Shown: one piece after another, positions 6,075 through 13,951 of the stretch | Numbering within the stretch: the first letter of the stretch is position 1 | Layout of the letters: every line of letters begins with the position of its first letter | Assembly (NCBI GenBank): GCA_002314775.1 | Contig: DCHE01000049.1 | Span: 1-26,863 of the forward strand | DNA length: 26,863 nucleotides | Source of the DNA: Lachnospiraceae bacterium UBA1760 | Lineage (GTDB): Bacteria > Bacillota > Clostridia > Lachnospirales > Lachnospiraceae | Direction: 5' to 3' | Program-made: the position numbers and the translations under genes | Notes under the pieces: model-generated | Databases searched by the model: none | What the model was told of the DNA's origin: nothing | Seen by the model: only the letters and a program-made list of their open reading frames with translations

Positions 6075-6913
6075 ACTCTCATTCCTCCCTTTAGCTTTCC
6101 GACAATGAAGCATACAAAAAACACTGCGACATCAACTGCAACTATAGTTGAACCAACCGGTGTGCCCGCCATAATTGAAACAATAATTCCTGTAAATGCA
6201 CACACTACCGAAATTATAGCTGAGCTTACTGTCACGCTCTTGAAGCTGTTAAATATTCTCATGGCCGATAATGCTGGGAATATAATTAATGCTGAGATAA
6301 GAAGTGATCCAACCAGATTCATCGCAAGCACAATGATTACTGCTATAATTATGGCTATTATCAGATTGTACATATCAACCTTAGTTCCTGCCGACCTGGC
6401 AAAATTCTCATCAAAGGTAACATTGAATATTCTCTGGTAAAACATGATGAAAAATATTACCACGAGCACTGAAAGCACTATGCATAGCCAAACCTCATTT
6501 TTACTAAGAGTAAGAATAGATGTTGAGCCAAAAAGTGTGGAACAGACATCCCCTGACAGGTTCGATGAGGTTGAGAATATATTCATAAGAAGATATCCAA
6601 AGGCAAGTGCACCAACCGATATCATAGCTATTGCCGCATCACCCTTTATCCTTGTATTCTGTCCAGTTTTAAGAAGCAGAATCGCACACACAATAGTTAT
6701 CGGCAAAACAAGTAAGGTATCATTTGTAAGTCCTAACACTCCAGAAATTGCCATTGCACCAAATGCCACATGTGAGAGTCCGTCTCCGATGAAAGAAAAC
6801 CTCTTAAGTACAAGCGTCACTCCAAGAAGTGAGGAGCAAAGAGCTATCAATACACCAACAATAAGAGCATATTGAACAAATGGGTACTTTAGATATAAAA
6901 ACAGCTTATCCAT
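6071..6913 (-). CDS. znuB: Zinc/manganese ABC transporter permease (ZnuB-like)
   Basis: A 280-residue integral membrane protein with eight or nine hydrophobic segments, the usual size for the ABC-3 family. Typical landmarks are LLGVTLVLKRFSFIGDGLSHVAFGA near residues 30-55, where the G-D-G-L-S-H-x-A-F-G motif is diagnostic for metal-type permeases, and LVGSLLISALIIFPALSA, the ABC-3 coupling region. It would move zinc (or manganese) released by the ZnuA-like lipoprotein across the membrane. The ATG follows the ATPase stop directly (TAGATG), with GGAGG inside the ATPase gene's end, so it is coupled on both sides. Metal identity is inferred from the operon. Confidence 0.92.
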   Translation of the reverse strand: MDKLFLYLKYPFVQYALIVGVLIALCSSLLGVTLVLKRFSFIGDGLSHVAFGAMAISGVLGLTNDTLLVLPITIVCAILLLKTGQNTRIKGDAAIAMISVGALAFGYLLMNIFSTSSNLSGDVCSTLFGSTSILTLSKNEVWLCIVLSVLVVIFFIMFYQRIFNVTFDENFARSAGTKVDMYNLIIAIIIAVIIVLAMNLVGSLLISALIIFPALSAMRIFNSFKSVTVSSAIISVVCAFTGIIVSIMAGTPVGSTIVAVDVAVFFVCFIVGKLKGGMRV

Positions 6914-7618
6914 CTACTCCACCTCCTCAGTAAGTAAAAATCTTCGACCAAGCGCACTCTTCATATACTCTTCCTTTGTACCGAAAAATGTCTTTTTATC
7001 TACATGAAGTATGTGACTTGCGTAATTTACAGCAACGCTTATATCATGAGATATCATGATTATTGTTATACCATTTTTGTTAAGCTCATCAATAAGGCTG
7101 TATAATTCTGTCATTACCTTTGGGTCAAGTCCCGCTACAGGCTCATCCAAAAGGAGAATTTTTTCAGTCGCACATAGAGCTCTTGCAAGAAGCACCCTTT
7201 GCTGCTGCCCTCCAGATAACTCTCTGTAGCATCTTTTTGAGAGTGACTGAACATTCATTCTCTCCATATTTTCCCTTGCCAGCTTCTTCAATTCTGCAGA
7301 GTAAAATGGCTTTTTCCCAAGCCTTCCCTGGCAGCCTGAAAGCACTATCTCCCATACAGAAGCAGGAAAATCTCTTTGGACTATAGTCTGCTGTGGAAGA
7401 TATCCTATTTCATTTTTCTTCAAATCCTCTCCGAAGATAATCTCCCCATCAATAGGTGAAAGAAGCCCAAGAATAGTCTTCATAAGTGTGGACTTACCCG
7501 CACCATTTTCACCTACAATCAGTAGATAATCTCCCTTTTCGATATTAAAATTAATATCCTTTACAATCTCTCTACCCTCGTAACCGAGAGTGAGGTTCTT
7601 TCCTTCAAGTAACGACAT
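6914..7618 (-). CDS. znuC: Zinc/manganese ABC transporter ATP-binding protein (ZnuC-like)
   Basis: A 234-residue ATPase. Walker A is GENGAGKST (36-44), the Q-loop is in IGYLPQQ, the signature is ELSGGQQQRVLLARAL, Walker B is KILLLDEPVAGLD, and the H-loop is IIMISHD. The SGGQQQR signature and the length match importer ATPases of the ZnuC/MntB type. It lies 14 nt after the binding-protein gene and directly abuts the permease gene, the normal order of a metal-uptake operon. It would supply energy on the cytoplasmic face of the importer. Confidence 0.93.
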   Translation of the reverse strand: MSLLEGKNLTLGYEGREIVKDINFNIEKGDYLLIVGENGAGKSTLMKTILGLLSPIDGEIIFGEDLKKNEIGYLPQQTIVQRDFPASVWEIVLSGCQGRLGKKPFYSAELKKLARENMERMNVQSLSKRCYRELSGGQQQRVLLARALCATEKILLLDEPVAGLDPKVMTELYSLIDELNKNGITIIMISHDISVAVNYASHILHVDKKTFFGTKEEYMKSALGRRFLLTEEVE

Positions 7619-7632
7619 ATCTTCACCTTCTT

Positions 7633-8640
7633 TTACTTAACTGCCTTAACCAGTTCCTCGAGATTCTTTCTCATTATTCCGAGGTAGGTATCACCATTTG
7701 AAACATCCTTCTCTGTAACTGACTGCATGGAATCAAGGGTTAATACCTGCTGATTCTTTGCCTTTGTATTATTTACAATAGTATCTGCAATCCTGCCATC
7801 TGAGCTTTCAAGCATAAATATCGAGTCGAGTCCTAGCTCGTCTATCTTGCCAGACAAAAAGGTTATTGTCTCGAAGCTGGCCTCTGACTCAGCTGAACAT
7901 CCGACAAATGCTGCATAGTATTTGATGTTATAATCATCAACAAGATACCTGAACGGAAATCTGTCACCGAATACTACGGTTTTAACCTCTGCTTTATCAA
8001 TTGCAGCCTCATACTCCTTGTCGAGCTTATCTAATTCAGCAATATATGACTCAGTATTCTTTGTGTATAAATCCTTGTTATCTGGATCAGCCTTAATGAT
8101 TGCATCACTGATAGCCTTAGTTAATACCTTTGCATTTTTTAATGAAAGCCAAACGTGCTCATCATACTCAGGTTCTTCTTCGCCCTCTTCTTCAGCTTCT
8201 TCCTCTTCTGCTTCCATTCCCTCAACAATCTCTTCCTCCTTGGCAGAGTCACCTAGTACCTCCATCAGGTCAATTACTATCGTATCATCCCTGCCATGTA
8301 TTTTAATCTCATCCTTAATCCATTTGTCAGACTCTCCACCAACATATATAAGAATGTCGCAGCTTGATATCTTCACAATATCATCTGCAGATGGCTGAAA
8401 GCTGTGAAGGTCAACGCCCTTATCAAGCAGAAATGTCACCTCACAGTTGTCACTTCCCTTAATAATCTCCCTGACCCAGTCGTACTCTGGAAATATTGTT
8501 GTTACTATTGATATTTTCTTAGAATTTCCATTATTCTCCTTACCGCCACAGCCAAAAAGACATAGGGAAAATAAAACTGCAAGTGCCAATCCTAATACTA
8601 TTCTTTTTGATATTGTTTTTTTTGATATTAAACTATTCAT
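7633..8640 (-). CDS. znuA: Zinc-binding ABC lipoprotein (ZnuA/AdcA-like) with an acidic loop
   Basis: A 335-residue cluster 9 binding protein. A lipoprotein signal ends LFSLCLFGC (lipid Cys31). Metal-site landmarks are DLHSFQPS (His79) and DEHVWLS (His162). At the place of the usual third His the protein reads FGDRFPFRYLVDDY, so Gly225-Asp226 stand there. The loop before His162, His-rich in many zinc proteins, is a run of Glu/Asp at about 134-160. The protein would capture zinc outside the cell and pass it to the permease. I chose the ATG at 8638-8640 because GGAG lies 9 nt upstream; a TTG nine codons earlier would place the ribosome site inside the gene. Zinc rather than manganese is inferred. 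Confidence 0.9.
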   Translation of the reverse strand: MNSLISKKTISKRIVLGLALAVLFSLCLFGCGGKENNGNSKKISIVTTIFPEYDWVREIIKGSDNCEVTFLLDKGVDLHSFQPSADDIVKISSCDILIYVGGESDKWIKDEIKIHGRDDTIVIDLMEVLGDSAKEEEIVEGMEAEEEEAEEEGEEEPEYDEHVWLSLKNAKVLTKAISDAIIKADPDNKDLYTKNTESYIAELDKLDKEYEAAIDKAEVKTVVFGDRFPFRYLVDDYNIKYYAAFVGCSAESEASFETITFLSGKIDELGLDSIFMLESSDGRIADTIVNNTKAKNQQVLTLDSMQSVTEKDVSNGDTYLGIMRKNLEELVKAVK

Positions 8641-8693
8641 TTTTGATTTCTCCGTTTTGTGAGTCAATTACTTATTTTCTTGTACACAAATAA

Positions 8694-8755
8694 GACAGAA
8701 TAATGATACGCAAAATAGCCCTGACACATATCAGAGCTTTATCATTAATTCTGTC
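8694..8755. promoter_or_regulatory. Long hairpin between the first and second genes of the zinc operon
   Basis: GACAGAATAATGAT (8694-8707) pairs with ATCATTAATTCTGTC (8741-8755) with one bulged base. An inner stem CTGA/TCAG (8721-8724, 8731-8734) extends it. It fills the gap between the small membrane protein gene and znuA. No T-run follows on the minus strand, so it is more likely an mRNA processing or stability element, or an attenuator, than a simple terminator. Confidence 0.55.
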
Positions 8756-8762
8756 CGGAAAA

Positions 8763-9068
8763 TCAATTATTTAATCTAACCTTTTGGGATACCGGTGAAT
8801 TAGTCAGGATATTGGAAAAGGCACTAAACCTCTCTTTAACCTGCTCATTAGAAATAAACATACTAATACTGGCTATTATAACAACAGTACTAATAGCCTT
8901 CAGATTGTTTTGACATTGCTCCATAAGCATACAGGTTGAACATTTATTTCCAGTACAATTATGGTCAATGTGCTCCACAAGAAATATCATGGAGAAAAGC
9001 ATCACAAGAATGGTAGCAAAGCATACTACCCATGCAGTTATTCGATTTATATTCTTCTGCTGCTGCAT
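8763..9068 (-). CDS. Small two-TM membrane protein with a Cys/His motif, zinc-operon associated
   Basis: A 101-residue protein with two hydrophobic segments (about 10-31 and 55-73). Between them lies a compact motif with His33, His36, Cys38, Cys43, Cys46 and Cys52 (HxxHxCxxxxCxxCxxxxxC), likely a metal site on one face of the membrane. I know similar short proteins next to zinc transporter genes in Clostridia, but no defined function. As first gene of the zinc operon it may sense, store or pass on zinc. The ATG has GGTGAG 3 nt upstream. A promoter lies at 9114-9142, and a long hairpin separates it from znuA. Confidence 0.75.
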   Translation of the reverse strand: MQQQKNINRITAWVVCFATILVMLFSMIFLVEHIDHNCTGNKCSTCMLMEQCQNNLKAISTVVIIASISMFISNEQVKERFSAFSNILTNSPVSQKVRLNN

Positions 9069-9100
9069 ATTCTCACCCTTCTTCCATAATACTACCTAGA

Positions 9101-9120
9101 ATAAAACAAAATAATTTTAT
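9101..9120 (-). promoter_or_regulatory. Inverted repeat over the -10 box of the zinc operon promoter
   Basis: ATAAAA (9101-9106) and TTTTAT (9115-9120) form a perfect 6-bp inverted repeat with an 8-bp centre, overlapping the -10 box. It is AT-rich and does not match the Bacillus Zur box or the streptococcal AdcR box as I know them, so it is only a candidate operator. Confidence 0.3.
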
Positions 9121-9142
9121 GCCTTCAATTCATGATTGTCAA
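9114..9142 (-). promoter_or_regulatory. Sigma-A promoter of the zinc operon
   Basis: On the minus strand there is TTGACA (9137-9142), a 17-nt spacer and TAAAAT (9114-9119), about 45 nt upstream of the first gene. It is a near-consensus promoter. Confidence 0.75.
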
Positions 9143-9280
9143 GACATACACCCGGCATTAATTCTAATCAAGCCCGACAACTTCCATTAATACAAGGCTC
9201 CATCTTGGTAAAGTCACCAAACACTTCTGTGACACAGTCTTTGCTACACTAAGCCTGTTGATGGGATGTACAAAACCATT

Positions 9281-9314
9281 TACAAGTGATATAACTTGTA
9301 ATTGAACTTGTAAT
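9281..9314 (+). promoter_or_regulatory. Three-half-site operator candidate ahead of the BASS transporter
   Basis: TACAAGT (9281-9287) and ACTTGTA (9294-9300) form a perfect 7-bp inverted repeat with a 6-bp centre. AACTTGTAAT then repeats directly at 9293-9302 and 9305-9314. A possible promoter, TTGTAA (9296-9301), an 18-nt spacer and TAATAA (9320-9325), overlaps these sites. This suggests control by a dimeric regulator not present in the window. Confidence 0.45.
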
Positions 9315-9360
9315 CTAAATAATAATCCATCAATAATAAATATTAGGGAGATTTATAAAA

Positions 9361-10299
9361 ATGAAAACATTAGAAAAAATTAGCGCAACACTTGGAAAAC
9401 ATATGGCAATTATTGTTCTTGCTGTCGCAGGACTGTCACTCTTCGTACCGAAGGCAACCATCTGGATTGATACAAAATGGATCAACTACCTTCTTATGGT
9501 AGTAATGTTCGGAATGGGACTCACTCTTAAGCTTGATGACTTTAAGGTTGTATTCACAAAGCCTAAGGATATCTTAATCGGATGCCTTGCACAGTTTACA
9601 ATTATGCCTCTTCTTGCATATGGACTTGGTCATTTATTTGGACTTGAGACAGGCCTTCTCGCAGGCGTAATCTTAGTTGGAACCTGCCCTGGCGGTACCT
9701 CAAGCAACGTAATTACTTACCTTAGCAAGGGAGATGTTGCACTTTCAGTTGGAATGACAAGCATCAACACTCTTCTTGCACCAATACTTACACCTGCAAT
9801 TACTTACCTTCTCTTAAGAGCAAATGTTGAGGTTGATGTATTTGCAATGTTCAAGTCAATCGTACTTGTTGTAATCCTTCCAATCGCACTTGGATTTATT
9901 GTAAACAGATTATTCTCAAAGCAGACTGAAAAGGCTGTAAAGGTTCTTCCTTCAGTTTCTGTTATTGCGATTACTCTTATCGTTGCAGCAGTTGTTTCTC
10001 ACAACTCTGAGAGAATTCTCTCAACAAGCATGATTGTATTTGCAGTAGTTATCCTTCACAATATTCTTGGATACCTCTTCGGCTTCCTCCTTGGAATGCT
10101 CCTTAAGCTTTCAATGAAGAAGAAGAAAACTCTTTCAATCGAGATTGGTATGCAGAACTCAGGACTTGCAACCTCACTTGCAACTCTTGCATTTCCAACT
10201 CTTGCAATGGCAACTGTACCTGGTGCAATCTTCTCAGTTTGGCACAATATCTCAGGTGCAATACTTGCAAATATTTTCAGAAGGCTAGATGACAAATAA
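9361..10299 (+). CDS. Bile acid:sodium symporter (BASS) family transporter
   Basis: A 312-residue membrane protein with about ten hydrophobic segments, the normal size for the BASS family. Family landmarks are MVVMFGMGLTLKLDDF near 45-60, GVILVGTCPGGTSSNVITYLSKGDVALSV near 100-130, where the crossover of helix 4 binds sodium in known structures, and IEIGMQNSGLATSLA near 260-275, the second crossover. Bacterial members carry bile acids, pantoate/pantothenate or other organic anions; the substrate here cannot be told. GGGAG lies 10 nt before the ATG. It is a single plus-strand gene, divergent from the zinc operon and convergent with the small gene at 10305, only 5 nt away. Confidence 0.88.
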   Translation: MKTLEKISATLGKHMAIIVLAVAGLSLFVPKATIWIDTKWINYLLMVVMFGMGLTLKLDDFKVVFTKPKDILIGCLAQFTIMPLLAYGLGHLFGLETGLLAGVILVGTCPGGTSSNVITYLSKGDVALSVGMTSINTLLAPILTPAITYLLLRANVEVDVFAMFKSIVLVVILPIALGFIVNRLFSKQTEKAVKVLPSVSVIAITLIVAAVVSHNSERILSTSMIVFAVVILHNILGYLFGFLLGMLLKLSMKKKKTLSIEIGMQNSGLATSLATLAFPTLAMATVPGAIFSVWHNISGAILANIFRRLDDK

Positions 10300-10304
10300 C
10301 ATTT

Positions 10305-10517
10305 TCATCTACCCTCCATATCCATATCCTTCACATATCTTGCATTGAATGACATGGTGCACTCACTAAGCTCCATCTTGCCATCAATGTAAGGCTGGTA
10401 CATTTCAAGCACTCCTGAGGCGCAACCGTCGCAGGAGGCTTCTATGTTGCCAAGGGAATCTGCCACTATCTTTTCTCGCTGTTCACGAGTTGTGTTTTTA
10501 ATTAAATATTCTTCCAT
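10305..10517 (-). CDS. Small conserved Cys-containing protein, unknown function
   Basis: A 70-residue protein with ATREQ-like opening (LIKNTTREQREKIVADSLGNI), a CDGCASGVLEMYQPYIDGK core and ELSECTMSFNARYV. Three Cys (CxxC plus one) could bind metal or form a redox pair. Similar short proteins in Clostridia are sometimes labelled as purine biosynthesis proteins, a label I cannot support from sequence. The start has only a weak ribosome site (AAAAAGAA), so translation may depend on the TerD-like gene 33 nt upstream. Its stop lies 5 nt from the stop of the convergent transporter gene, with no room for a terminator. Confidence 0.7.
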   Translation of the reverse strand: MEEYLIKNTTREQREKIVADSLGNIEASCDGCASGVLEMYQPYIDGKMELSECTMSFNARYVKDMDMEGR

Positions 10518-10550
10518 TTCTTTTTTCAGCGAAAAATCACCTTATCCTCC

Positions 10551-11141
10551 TTACATTAACATTTCTGCAAGTTCACTTATATCCTTGCAGTCTGATGTTG
10601 CAAGAATCGGTTCTATGATAAAGCTGCCCTCTTCCTTAGTCAGCTCACAAACGATAAGAGTAACATCAGTAGAGCCCTCACAGCTAACATCAATTCTAAC
10701 TAATTCCCCATTGCCTTTTGAATCAGAATCAGATACTCTGACAAAAATGTCCTCTAGCATTCCAAGGTTATGTCCTTTTTCCTCAGGACTGTCTACATTT
10801 ACAACAAAAAGTATCTTATCCACATCCTCAGGAATCTTTTCCAGTAAAATACTTATATTTTCAGTATCCTCTGGGAGATATTTGTTCTCTCCTATATGAG
10901 TCACTGAACCGCCCTCGCTGACATTGTTCTCACTGTTAATGACACGGTTTGTGCCCATCAGTCTCCCCTTTGAAAGAAGGATGGCTGATGCATCAAGGTC
11001 TATGGTTGCTGCTTCATTTTTGTTAAATATCTTAAAGTTATTCTTCCTGTTATACCATCCGACGCTAACAAGAAGTGAAGCTGTCTCCGGCGATTCTTTA
11101 GTTATATTAAAGCTTTCTCCAAGCTGTAAATTCTTACTCAT
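10551..11141 (-). CDS. TerD family (tellurium-resistance type) protein
   Basis: A 196-residue cytosolic beta-sandwich protein of the TerD/CABP type. Landmarks are LLVSVGWY, IDLDASAILLSKG (48-60), GGSVTHIGEN (77-86) and VDKILFVVNVD (107-117). The calcium-site acids appear partly changed: GEN in place of GDN and EDTENI in place of the common GDDE. No other ter genes (terB, terC, terZ) are nearby, so classic tellurite resistance is unlikely. Clostridial TerD paralogues are common and poorly defined; stress or phosphate-signalling roles are guesses. GGGAGG sits 7 nt before the ATG. It lies 20 nt after the HD-NrdD gene and is probably cotranscribed. Confidence 0.82.
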   Translation of the reverse strand: MSKNLQLGESFNITKESPETASLLVSVGWYNRKNNFKIFNKNEAATIDLDASAILLSKGRLMGTNRVINSENNVSEGGSVTHIGENKYLPEDTENISILLEKIPEDVDKILFVVNVDSPEEKGHNLGMLEDIFVRVSDSDSKGNGELVRIDVSCEGSTDVTLIVCELTKEEGSFIIEPILATSDCKDISELAEMLM

Positions 11142-11161
11142 ATTCTTCCTCCCTTTAATAA

Positions 11162-13951
11162 CTACATACTAATTCTGTCCCCAATCTCGGCCATCTTAGC
11201 CTTGTTGAGTCTTGTTGTTCCGTGAACCCTTGTGTATGCGATGTAACCGCACATTCTCTCTATCATTGTCATCTCCGAGTCCTTGCATTCTGGGCATAGT
11301 GTTGGTCTTTCCTTGCCATCATTTCGCCACTCAAAGCCACAGTTATTACAGTAGGCAAGCGACATATTGATGCCCTCATAAAGTCCAAGCTCCATAGCAT
11401 GTGTGACTATCGCCTCTAGTGCCTCAACATTGTGAGGAACAGTGAACCTTATGTACTGAATCTTTCCACCGTCCGCAAGATCCCAGAATCGAGACTCATA
11501 CTCCTGCTTCTCAATAGGATCAATATCCTCCGAAACATGACAGTGAAATGAATTCGAAAAATACTCTCTGTCGCTGACATTTTCAATTATTCCAAATTTT
11601 TCCCTGAACTTCTCAAGTTGCCTTCCGCAAAGACTCTCTGCAGGAGTACCGTATACTGAATACTGAATATTATCCTCCTCCTGAAACTCTTTTACCTTGT
11701 CATTTATATGCTTTAGCGTATCAAGTGCAAACTGTCCGTCCTCAACCAGGGATTTACCATTCTTAAGCCTTTGCACCTCATTTAGTGCTGTAAATCCAAA
11801 GGATGCTGTTGCGCTCTCAAGAAGCGGCTCAATATCATCATCTCTTCCAAGTGTTCCGCCGTAAAGGCCACCCTGCATAAACATAAGAGGATTGGTGTGA
11901 GCCTTTTTCTTTGCTAAGAATTTATAGGTGGATATATGAATCTGTCTTGCTATCTCAAGGTAGTAGTCAAGCTCCTCGTAAAAGTCGGTCTTCTCCTCCA
12001 TACTTTTAGCAAGAATCATAGGAATATTGAGGGAAATGACACCAAAATTAAATCTTCCGATAAATACCGGCTCATCATTTTCATCCTTAGGCTTAGTCTT
12101 GCCCTCCCTGAACCATTCCGTGAGGAAGGCTCTGCAGCACATCGGACTTATAACCTTTCCATATTTCTTGTAAACGTGGGATACAATTCCCTTCTCCCCA
12201 GTAAGACTCAGATACTCAGGATACATAACCTTGCTCGAGCACTCTATCGCACTCATAAAAAGGCTGTAAAGCTCCCCGCCCTTTTTGTGCAGCTTCTCAT
12301 CAAAGAGAAATACAAGCTTTGGAAATAGTACCGGCTTTTTATGCCCTTCGGTTCCATGTCCTGTTTTTCTGACATTAAGTGCCGCCTTGGTTGCCATCTG
12401 GGCGTATTTGTCCCTGCCGATTCCAAAGGTTATTGTAATGAATGGATAATCACCTCTTGGAGAAATAATAGAGTTAAACTTCTCCTCAAGTGAGAAGAAT
12501 CCATTCTTAAAATCCTCCTCAATCATATCATCGGCCATCTTATCCGCTACGCTATCATCTACGCCGTACTTCTTATAGTTCGAAATATAGAGCTCCCTGC
12601 TCTTTTTCGCATACTTTACCAATATCTCATCTATCTGAGGAATAGTGAAGCCGCCGTAAATCTGGGCAGCACCGTTTAATGCCACACTGCCGATAACGTC
12701 AAAGGCCTCAGCGAGAGTTTTGGGCTCCTCATACCACATCTCGCCCATCTCAAAACCACCATTTAATACGTTCTCCATATCGAAGAGGCAGCAGTTAATT
12801 GAATCCCTTCTGTGGCCCATATCATGTATGTAAATGTAACCCGCATTATATGCTTCCTTCTGCTCATCTGTAAGATGATAATTTCTGTAGATAACCTTCT
12901 CCACCGCATCAACAATAAGCGCTCTCTTGCTTGAGCAAAGACTGCTGTCAACACTTCCGTTGCTCTTATCTCCTGCTTTTTCTATCTTATTAAGCTCATC
13001 ACATATCTCTTCAAAATAGTTTGCATTTTCTCCCTTGTGAGCAGATAAAAACGCACTTAGGACCTCTTTATAATCCTTCATGGCGAGAGAAAGCTCCGCC
13101 CTCCATTCTATGGAGGTGAACATATTCTTCCCCTTTGTCTTTAAGCCTTCAAAAAAGTCCTCATTTATTTTCTCGATTTCCTCATCTCTAATATCATACA
13201 ACACTCGGTTTGCCGCAATTTTTATAAGCTTTTTCATCCAGGCTGAGGTTTTGGAATAGTAGTTTATCTTGCCCTCTCTTGTAAGAAGGAGGAACCTGCC
13301 CTTGTCCTTGTCCTTTCCAAGCTCCCTGGCATCACTGACCTCTCTATTAAATTCATCCACGAAGCTGTGCATAACCAAATCTCTTTTATTGGCCAGCTCC
13401 TTCGCATATTCAGTATTCATCATATCCTTAAGCAGAAATAGCTTTTCATAGAAATGATTCAGCGAGGTACCATCACCCTTGAGGTATTCCTTTCCACTCA
13501 TATTCATATTGGGATTAATCGCCGGGTCGTAAATCTTATGTCCCTTACTTCCACCGTAGGCAAAGGTTCTTGCGATACCTATCGCACCTATGGCATCTAA
13601 TCTGTCTGCATCCTGAGTAATGCAGCCCTCTATAGTTGTCGGTACTGTTGATTCATTTCCCTTGAAGGAAACCTGGCTGATAATGTCCACAATCTTCTGC
13701 TGTATATCCTTATCAACACCAAGAGTATTCATAATCCTTCTGGCATTTGCGTAGTCAGCTGTTTTAAACAGCTTCTCATCATCAACGTCGTGAAGAAGGG
13801 ATGCAAGAGCAACCAATTCCTTGTCGCATTCCATATTGTCAGCAATTTTCATCGCATTGTTGTACACTCTTACTGTATGTCCAAAATCGTGGCCACTGGC
13901 ATCTTCCTCAAATATCTTTTTCACTTCGCTCTTAAGAAGTTCAATATCCAT
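11162..13951 (-). CDS. nrdD: HD phosphohydrolase-anaerobic ribonucleotide reductase fusion
   Basis: A 929-residue protein. Residues 1-210 form an HD domain of YpgQ/YedJ type: HDFGHT (His21, His25), LLHDVDD (His54-Asp55) and QDADRLDAIGAIGIARTFAYGG (Asp114, Asp116). Residues about 210-330 are helical with no known motif; I see no KRDG-type ATP-cone. Residues 330-929 are class III reductase: INCCLFDMENVL (Cys387/388), PMCCRAFL (Cys605/606, thiyl site), YGTPAESLCG, zinc ribbon CNNC...CPEC (868, 871, 886, 889) and glycyl-radical RMCGY (Gly902). It reduces ribonucleotides without oxygen and needs an NrdG activase, not seen here. The ATG at 13949-13951 has AGGAGG 4 nt upstream; an earlier TTG in frame would put that site inside the gene. 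Confidence 0.92.
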   Translation of the reverse strand: MDIELLKSEVKKIFEEDASGHDFGHTVRVYNNAMKIADNMECDKELVALASLLHDVDDEKLFKTADYANARRIMNTLGVDKDIQQKIVDIISQVSFKGNESTVPTTIEGCITQDADRLDAIGAIGIARTFAYGGSKGHKIYDPAINPNMNMSGKEYLKGDGTSLNHFYEKLFLLKDMMNTEYAKELANKRDLVMHSFVDEFNREVSDARELGKDKDKGRFLLLTREGKINYYSKTSAWMKKLIKIAANRVLYDIRDEEIEKINEDFFEGLKTKGKNMFTSIEWRAELSLAMKDYKEVLSAFLSAHKGENANYFEEICDELNKIEKAGDKSNGSVDSSLCSSKRALIVDAVEKVIYRNYHLTDEQKEAYNAGYIYIHDMGHRRDSINCCLFDMENVLNGGFEMGEMWYEEPKTLAEAFDVIGSVALNGAAQIYGGFTIPQIDEILVKYAKKSRELYISNYKKYGVDDSVADKMADDMIEEDFKNGFFSLEEKFNSIISPRGDYPFITITFGIGRDKYAQMATKAALNVRKTGHGTEGHKKPVLFPKLVFLFDEKLHKKGGELYSLFMSAIECSSKVMYPEYLSLTGEKGIVSHVYKKYGKVISPMCCRAFLTEWFREGKTKPKDENDEPVFIGRFNFGVISLNIPMILAKSMEEKTDFYEELDYYLEIARQIHISTYKFLAKKKAHTNPLMFMQGGLYGGTLGRDDDIEPLLESATASFGFTALNEVQRLKNGKSLVEDGQFALDTLKHINDKVKEFQEEDNIQYSVYGTPAESLCGRQLEKFREKFGIIENVSDREYFSNSFHCHVSEDIDPIEKQEYESRFWDLADGGKIQYIRFTVPHNVEALEAIVTHAMELGLYEGINMSLAYCNNCGFEWRNDGKERPTLCPECKDSEMTMIERMCGYIAYTRVHGTTRLNKAKMAEIGDRISM

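Noticed and set aside
8018..8398. Ser-rich open frame on plus opposite the ZnuA gene
   Set aside because: It is the complement of the acidic Glu codon run in znuA and has no ribosome site.
9101..9120. Classical Zur box for the zinc operon
   Set aside because: The inverted repeat is purely A/T-rich and lacks the GTAATNATTAC-type core known from Bacillus; kept only as a weak operator candidate.
9143..9360. Riboswitch ahead of the BASS transporter
   Set aside because: I see inverted and direct ACTTGTA repeats and short stems but no recognisable aptamer class and no terminator or sequestering stem near the ribosome site.
10444..10899. 151-codon plus-strand open frame
   Set aside because: It lies opposite two well-supported minus genes, shows no family motif and has no ribosome site.
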